A DNA stretch of 64,000 nt from CAYXZQ01 sp963717515 (GTDB lineage Archaea > Nanobdellota > Nanobdellia > Woesearchaeales > DSVV01). Positions 52,101 through 61,100 of this stretch are shown here, piece by piece; the stretch's first letter is position 1; each line of letters starts with the position of its first letter. The stretch lies in the NCBI GenBank assembly GCA_963717515.1, contig OY970338.1:1054001-1118000 (forward strand). The letters are read 5' to 3'. The notes under the pieces are model-generated. The model was not told where the DNA came from, did no database searches, and saw only the letters and a list, made by a program, of their open reading frames with translations. The translations under genes were made by a program, and so were the position numbers.

Positions 52101-55100
52101 ATTGATTGGGTTTCACAGTGCTGGTACAACTACGAATTCTTTCTGGGATACGCAAACATCCGGACAGGGCAGCTCAGCTGGCGGAACCGGGAAGACAACA
52201 ACACAGATGCAGGATATGACAACGTTTTCCGGAGCAGGCTGGGATATCTCAGATGTACATTATGAGGAAAGAGATGAGAATTACATCTGGAATATTGTAG
52301 ATGGCTATACTTATCCATTTTTAAGCTGGAAATTGGGAGCAAGTTCAGGCATCAGCTTTGTCCACTCTGGCGGCGTTTCAGGAGCGACATCTTTCACTTT
52401 CAATGTCAGCACGCCAGGAAACAACAGGCTGGTCGTCATCATTGCCGGGATAGAAAGCACTGGAACAAATCTGTCTGGCATAACTGTTGACGGAAATGAT
52501 TGCAATCTGGTCGTAAGAGCAGATAATCCTGCAGGGGCTGGAAATCATCAGGAGATGTGGTATTGCGATGATGATGACATAGGCTCCTCAAGCGGTGATG
52601 TCACAATAGCAATGGCTGGCGGAAGCGCGAACTGGGCCATGCATGCTCACCTCTATGTCGGAGCCAACCAGAGAGGGCCAACTGACAGTGGCCTGGAAGA
52701 GGTTGTCACGACAGGCTCTTCTGTATCTATAGAAGGTATCGACACACTTGGAAATTCTTTGGTCGTCATGGGTGCAAGTGAAGGAGGGACAAGCGGGACC
52801 AATAGGGTTTCATCATGGACTTCGCCCTTGACAACCTTAATCAATGGAGGCACATATGACCCTGCCTCTACGACCATGGTCTCGGGATATGGCATAGAAT
52901 CAACAGCCCAGAACAGCAAGACCTATACCCTGACTTTCACCACTGCTTTTGATACATACAGGGCATCCGGGACACTGGGCGTCTGGGTAGCAGCATCCCC
53001 TCCTATCATGGACAGTTCTAGGGTCTATTCAGAAACCAACACTACAGCGAGAAACCTGCTGGGCTATTGCAATGCAACTGATGCAGACCATGATATGCTT
53101 TCATATGATTACAGGTGGTACAATGGGTCTGTCATATTTCTCAATGGGACAGCTTTCAAAGAAGGGTCTGTGGATCCAGGTGAGAACCATACATGCGGGA
53201 TCCGCGCAAATGACAGCAGGGTACTTTGCTGGGGGAACGGTATAGCAGGCAGGTTAGGAGATGGATCTTTAACAAACCATGATGCAGGTAACCCAACTTT
53301 GACGACAGATACCAGTGCATATATCAGTGTATCTGCCGGGACAGGGCATACATGCGGGATCCGTGCCAATGACAGCAGGGTTCTTTGTTGGGGGTATGGT
53401 GAATATGGCCTGCTTGGTGATGGGGACACAAGCTCACATATGGAAGGCAGCCCGGTTTTGACGACAGATACCTCCGCATATAGCAGCATTGCTGCAGGCT
53501 ATTATCATACATGCGGGATCCGCGCAAATGACAGCAGGGTACTTTGCTGGGGTTTAGGTTGGTCGGGCTTTTTGGGTGATGGTGATGAATCAGTGCACAT
53601 GGTTGGTGATCCCACTATAACTAATGATACTGCAGGGTATAAGAGCATTTCCCTGAATGCCTGGCACACTTGCGGAATCCGTGCCAACGACAGCAGGGTA
53701 CTTTGCTGGGGTGCTGCACAGGCAGGGAGATGCGGTGATGGAAACACTGCCGATCATAATGTGAATATTCCTACAACGACCACAGATTCCAGTTCATACA
53801 GAAGCATCTCTACAGGACAATTCCATACATGCGGCATTCGTTCAAACGATAGCAGGGTTCTTTGCTGGGGTGAGGGAAGATATGGTACATTAGGTGATGG
53901 GGATTCAAGTGACCATGATGAAGGAGACCCTATTCTTACAACTGATTCCAGCGCATATGGTGATATTGCTGCAGGAGGATGGACTACTTGCGGTATCCGT
54001 GCCAATGACAGCAGGGTCCTTTGCTGGGGCAGTGGATGGGACGGCAAGGTAGGTGACGGCATAACCACTGACCATAATGTGAGCAATCCTACTGCCACAA
54101 CAGACAGCAGCGCGTATGCTGATGTGGCTTCATCAGATTATTGGCATACATGCGGGATCCGCGCCATTGATGGAAGGGTCCTTTGTTGGGGGCCAGGAAT
54201 CAACGGCAGGTGCGGTGACGGGGTTACCAGCAATCATAATCTAGGATATCCTACCCTGACAACCGACACCAGCGCTTACATCTCCGGCTTTGCACAGGGT
54301 GAAGAGCAGCTTGTATCGACCCTTGGCTCTTCGTTTTTATCAGTAGGAGACAACTGGACATTCAGCTGCAGGGCATATGATCATTCAGCATATTCAGACT
54401 GGATGAACAGCAGCCTGGTCACGATTCAAGCAGGTATTGAATCCAACACATGCACCCCGGCAGCAGGAAGCGACCTTCTCATCGATGAGAGTGTATCATG
54501 CAATGGTGTGACTATCGAGGTAGATGACCTGAATGTGACTTCAGGCGGATGGTTCAATCTTACTGATGTCACATTGATTGTTGGTGACCTGAATATCTTG
54601 AATGGCGGGAAGTTCACTATCAAGGACAGCAAGAACACCATATGGGTGAACGGCAACTGGACAATTTCTGGATATGTCAATATCACGAACACTACTGTCA
54701 GGATGAACGGTACTATGAATGGCACTACTGGATTGAATGTGACATCGACAGGCTGGATGATGATCAATGAGAGTGCAAACATCACAAACGGCGATACAGC
54801 TCTTGCGAATTATTATTTTATTGTCCAATCAGGAAGCAATTACTCGATGGAGGATAGTTACTTAAGTAATGCAGGCTGGTCCAGTAGTGTTGGAAGGCGA
54901 GGTCTTGAGTTATATACACAAGTAGATAATTTTAGGAATGATGTATTCACGAATAATTATTATGGGGTTTCATTATATTCCAATAACAGCAATCTTTCTG
55001 ACTTGACCTTAACAGGCAATAGATATGGAATCTATATTTACAATGCAAATAACAACATATTGACAGGTATCAACAGTTCCAATAATTATGAAGGAATTTA

Positions 55101-58100
55101 TATGGATATTTCAAATAATAATACATTTGAAAATATAATCTCTAATAATAATCAATACTCAGGTGTTAGTGGATATGGACAATGGGATGAATACTCATAC
55201 AACACTTTTATTAACATTTTAGCAAACGCGAATCAAGATTATGGGTTTGTTCTGGAAGATGGCGGCAAAAATAAAATAAACAATTTAACAGTTGAAAATA
55301 ATTATGATGACGGGTTATACATAATGAATTCAAAAAACAATTTGATTACCGGAGTTACTGCAAAAAATAACACAAATGGCATTTACATTTCAGGAGATAT
55401 ATGTGATTTCAATGAAATAAACAATTCATATTTGTATAATAATTCAATTGGTTTATATTATAATGATGATGCTGGACCCCCTAATCAAAATAAATTCTAT
55501 AATAATATCTTTAACAATTCTGAAAATTATAGAATCAACTTTGGTACAGGCATCCATCACGGAAATACTTCCCTGCAAAATGGTACAAACATCATCGGTG
55601 GAAATTACATCGGTGGAAATTACTGGACAAATCCAGCCGGAAATGGATTTTCTGATACATGTAATGATACAATAGCACCATACGGGATATGTGATGACTA
55701 TTATAATGCATCTTATGGAAATTATTATACAATAGATTGGTTGCCGTTGACTGATACAGGAGAGGCGGATTTGACTTTGAATTCTCCTGAAAATGCATCT
55801 ACTGTCAATACAAGCACTGTGATTCTAAATGCAACTGTCTCCGGTGGAGGGGATGCTAATCTTTATGGATATTATGCTGATGAGATAGATTCAAGCGAGG
55901 AGATAGGGCTTGTTCTGTTGATGCATTTCAACAATGACTCGTCTGTGGGTGAAGATGATAATCTGGTGTATGACTGGAGCGGACTAGGCAATGATGGGAC
56001 AGTTTATGGATCGCCTGAGAGGACTGGGTCATATTTCTTCAGTTCAATCTCTTATGACGGAACAGATGACTTTGTGAATGTGACTCACAGCCAGACCTTG
56101 ATGCCTGGCTCAATCACCATCTCAGCCTGGATCATTGCAAGAGATGTCGGAGAGCAGAGCATCATCGATAAGAGAGGAGACAGCGGAGTAGGAGGATATC
56201 AGTTACGGATCGACGGTCCATCATACCCTCTTGACGTTTGGTTTATAATAAAGGACGGTTCAAACATAGTCGAGACAGGGGATAATGATGAGACTTATTT
56301 ATTGGGTAATGATACTATTTTTAAGGACACCTGGACATATCTGGTCGCAACCTATGATAATTCTTCTGACATGATGAAGTTATATGTAAATGGAAAATTC
56401 TTTTCCAATCAATCATCGATAAGGAATATTACTGACAACCCTAATACAGTACCTCTAAGGATAGGGGATCTGTCAGGTTATGATGAGCCTGTCCCTTCAG
56501 CATATAATTTCAACGGCTCCATTGACGAGATCGCAATCTACAACCGTTCCCTCTCTGCCCAAGAAATCATGAGGTTATATGATAAAGGCAGGTACAAGCT
56601 CCTGTATTCTGGCGAAGATTTAACTGACGGCGAGGAAATCAACTACAACCTGACTTCCATGCCTCTGTCTGTGCAGGATGGGATGGTGCTCCTCATGCAT
56701 TTCGACAATGAATCTGCTTATGGTGAGAGTACAGGTCTTGGAGGGAATGTCTATGACTTTACTGGACTTGGGAACAATGGGACACTTGGCAGTGGCTCTG
56801 CAGGGACTGACCCTCTTTGGAATATATCTGATGGCAAGTTTGGAGGTGGGTATGAGTTTGACGGTGTGGATGATTATATAACTATTCCAGACAGCTCAAG
56901 CCTGAACATCACAGGGCCTCACATCACGCTTGCAGCCTGGGTTAAGATATTCAACCAATCTGATGACATAGGCATCATAACCAAAGGGCCAAAAGTGAAT
57001 AGGGAAGATTACATGCTAGGCATAGACAGCTCGGAAAGGCCGAGGATACGGATAATCAACACCACAGGGCCCACGTATCAGATGGCAACAGCCACAGGAG
57101 GGATCTCCTTTGATACATGGCACATGATTGTCGGGACATATGATGGTTCAGTCTTAAAGATATATATCGATGGCATATTGAATAATCAGAAATCTGCGAC
57201 AGGAAGCATGAATACTTCCACTGACCCGGTGGTCGTCGGCAGGAGAGTGATCACCGACAACAGGTTTTTCAACGGCACAATCGATGAGATCGCTGCCTGG
57301 AACCGGACGCTTTCTGCATCTGAGATATTCTCATTGTATAAGCTCGGCAACGGCAGGTATTACTGGAAAGGGAATGCATCTGATGGCAGCTCATCGGCTG
57401 AGTCTGATGTCTGGTGGTTTGAGCTCAATGTCTCTGACACATCTGGCATAGGCTTTGTTCCGCCGACTCCTTCGAGCGGAAGCTACCGGCCTGAGAATTA
57501 TGTTGAGATCAATGTCTCCATAAATGAATCATATCTGGACAATGTGGTATGGAACTGGAACGGAACCAATTACACAATATACAATGATTCCCTGGTCCTT
57601 ATGATGAATTTTGATAATGTCGGTGCATTGGGGGAGTGCACGGTCAGGAACCAGGCAGGTTGTGTCAAGGACTTATCCGGTAACAGCAATGATGGAATAT
57701 TGGGTGGAGCGACTGCCGGAACTGACCCGACATGGGTCTCGGCCGGAAGATATGATGGAGCATTTCATTTCGACGGTGTAAATGATTATATCGACCTTGG
57801 TTCTTCAAAACAGATACTTTGGGGCACGGAAACTGCATTTACAATCTGTACATGGGTCCTGCCTGAAAATCCGACCGGTGATGAGGAATGGTTCTATGAA
57901 AAATCAGGTACAGGGGAATTTGAATTTTATAGCGGAGACGGGACCACATGGCAAGTCGCCACTTTTGATGGTTCATGGACAGATCATTTTGCGAATACAG
58001 GATTGACAATAGGTACATGGCAATATATCTGCACTGTGAGAGATGGAGCTAACATATATTTTTATTATGATGGCATCCCGGACGGTTCCGCAGCTTATGA

Positions 58101-61100
58101 TGACCCAACTGCAAATTCCGGTACGCAGCGCATATCTGGCTCTGGCGTCAGCTTCAACGGGACTATAGATGAATTCCGTATCTATCTCCGCGCACTATCA
58201 GCTGCTGAGATCCAGGAGCTCTACATGTCCAATCTAAAAAAATACGACACAAACAAGTGGCTGCTGTATGTCAACCAGACAAAGAATGCGACTGAGGGAT
58301 TGGATAATGGAACCTATTCTTACCAGGCATTTGCAGGAGATGTTTTTGATAATTGGAAAACAACAGAGGTCAGGTGGATAAATATCGGTACAGAAGCGAT
58401 CGGGCCGAACATCAGCTTTGTTTCACCGACACCAGACAACGGCTCGACACAGCCTGAGACTTACGTGGAGGTAAATGTATCTATCAACGAATCGAACCTG
58501 GATGAATTCAAGTGGAACTGGAACGGGACGAACTATACTATCATGGATGATTCCCTTGTCGGTATGTGGAACCTTGACAACGTCTCCGCACTGGGGGAAA
58601 ACTATTACCATGTCGTTGACATCAGCGGGAATAACAATGACGGATCCATTTTTTCACATTTCGAAACAGACACCTTTGACCGTTCAAATTCTGCATCTCC
58701 CGGCCCAAACTGGACAGTCGTGCAAGGCACAGCCAATATCGTCTCAAATCAATTGAAACCGAGCGTATATGCTACAAAGATTTACTGGAATGGATCGGAT
58801 TTCGGTCCAGACCAGTATTCACAAGCCGAACAGTATGGAACATACTGGCGAGCTGTCACTGTTCGCGGTTCAGGTACAGGAAGCAATTATGTCGCATATG
58901 CGGCATATGTAAACGTTGATAATGGCAACATGCGGATAGGATATATCTACGGAACAGGATGGGGAGCATATCTAGACTCCGGAACAACAAGCCTTACCTG
59001 GAGCAGTGGGGACACGCTTAAACTTGAAGCCAGAGGACAGAACTCTAAAATCGTTTTGGATGTGTACCAGAATGGTGTATTAGTAAAAACCTTAGCATAC
59101 GCCGATTTCAGCAATAAGTCCAAGGTATTCAATTCTGGACAACCCGGGTTATTCACGCTCAATGCCAACACAGCCATCCACGAAAACTGGGAAGCAGGCG
59201 GAGCCAACACAGAAATCTGGACAGACGGGAAAAAAGGAAAGGCACTAAAATTCGACGGAATTGACGATTATATTGAAATTCCAAATTCGGAATCACTGGA
59301 AAATATTACTGAATCTAGCTTTACCTGGTCTGCATGGTATTATCCTAAAAGTTATCCGGCAGATATAGCAAATCATGACAAATCTGCAATAATCTGTAAA
59401 CAAGGGTATTCAGACGTTATTTACTTCGATGAAAATGGATTTTTGACTTTTGGCATATGGAACAATACAGACGGAGATTATTATGTTTCTGACGGAACAA
59501 CTAATGCTCTTGATAATTGGTACTATGTTGTGGGTGTTGTTAATGACTCCCAGAAGAGCATGAGCATTTATGTAAACGGAATATTGAAAGATGAAACCAC
59601 TTATTCGGGAACATTAAGAGATTATGGAAGCAACCCTGTAAGAATAGGAATATGCAATAATCAGGGAGAAAATTATGATTGGATGGCAAACGGATCCATA
59701 GATGAAATTAAAATTTACAATAAAGCCTTATCAGAGTCAGAAATTGCTGAATTATATATGTCCAATCTAAATAAGTACGACACAGACAAGTGGTCCTTCT
59801 ACATCAATCAGACAAAGAACCCGACAGCCGGGCTCGATGTTGGGACATACACATACCAGGCATTCGTAAAAGACGACAGCGGAAATCTGAACCAGACTGA
59901 AGAGAGAACCATAACTGTCCAGGAGATTGTCGTATGCGGGGAACTCCCATCGCCGGATATGACCTATACACTGACGACAGACCTGACCTCCTCCGGAACA
60001 TGCTTCAATATCACGGCGCAGAATGTGACACTGGACTGCAACCATCACAAGATCACCTACTCGACTTCGGGGGGGGCAGAGCAGAACGGTGTCTATTCTG
60101 ATCAGGATTACACAAAAGTCACAAACTGCAATGTCGTCGACGGTCAACCGACATCGGGCAATTATGGCAGAGATTCGATATTTTTCGACGGTGTGAACCA
60201 TGGTGAGCTGACCGGCAATAACGCCAGCGTCTACAGCCCTTATAGCGGAGGATTATGGATGATCTCATCATCAGATACCGTTGTAAATACAAATACATTC
60301 TTCTCAAATCAAACCTTAGGTATCGAGATTGATTACTCATCCAACATAACAATTGTAGACAACACCGCAGGATCTTATGTCAGCAACGCTATCTGGCTCT
60401 GGCATTCCTCAGACTGTGCAGTGGCATTCAACAATGCAACATCTGTCCAATATCCTGCAATCGCCGTCACGCAGGGATCAAACAACAATGTCCTGACTTC
60501 CAATATAGGCACATCGACAGACGACGCAGGAATATATTTCCATAATACCATAAACAATACCCTGATCTCTAATACAGGGACATCGGATTCATATCCGGGG
60601 ATATTTTTGGCCAATGCTTCCGGCGGCACACTGGCGAATAACACGGGAATCTCAAACTCAGATGTGGGCATCGTGCTCTATCTGGATTCAGACTACAACC
60701 ACCTCACTTCCAACACGGGCGTCTCTGTTTCAGGACCCGGAGTTGATATTGACACCTCTTCAAATAATAATCTTGTCAATACGAACGCATCCGGCTTGTT
60801 TGGATTATATTTCTATTCCGCCTCGGAAAATACTGTCTCCGATTGCCTGTATGTCCAGGGCTCAAGCGATGATGTAAGTGTAAATTCGAATCCAGGCTCA
60901 ACAAATAATACATTGCTGAACTGCTCTTATGAAAACGAGACTGTCAGCGGGGCAGGGAATTACATAATCAGGAAATGGTACATTGAGACAAGGGTCAATG
61001 ATACTTCTGGATACCTGAGCGGGGCATGGGTCAATATAACAAATGTCTCGTCTGAAAAAGTGTTCAGTGAGCAGACCAATGCATCAGGACAGACAACACC

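Noticed and set aside
53109..54098. Several minus-strand open frames with repeated S-F-A-R-I-P-H-V-like peptides
   Set aside because: They are the reverse complement of the RCC1-like repeats of giant 2.
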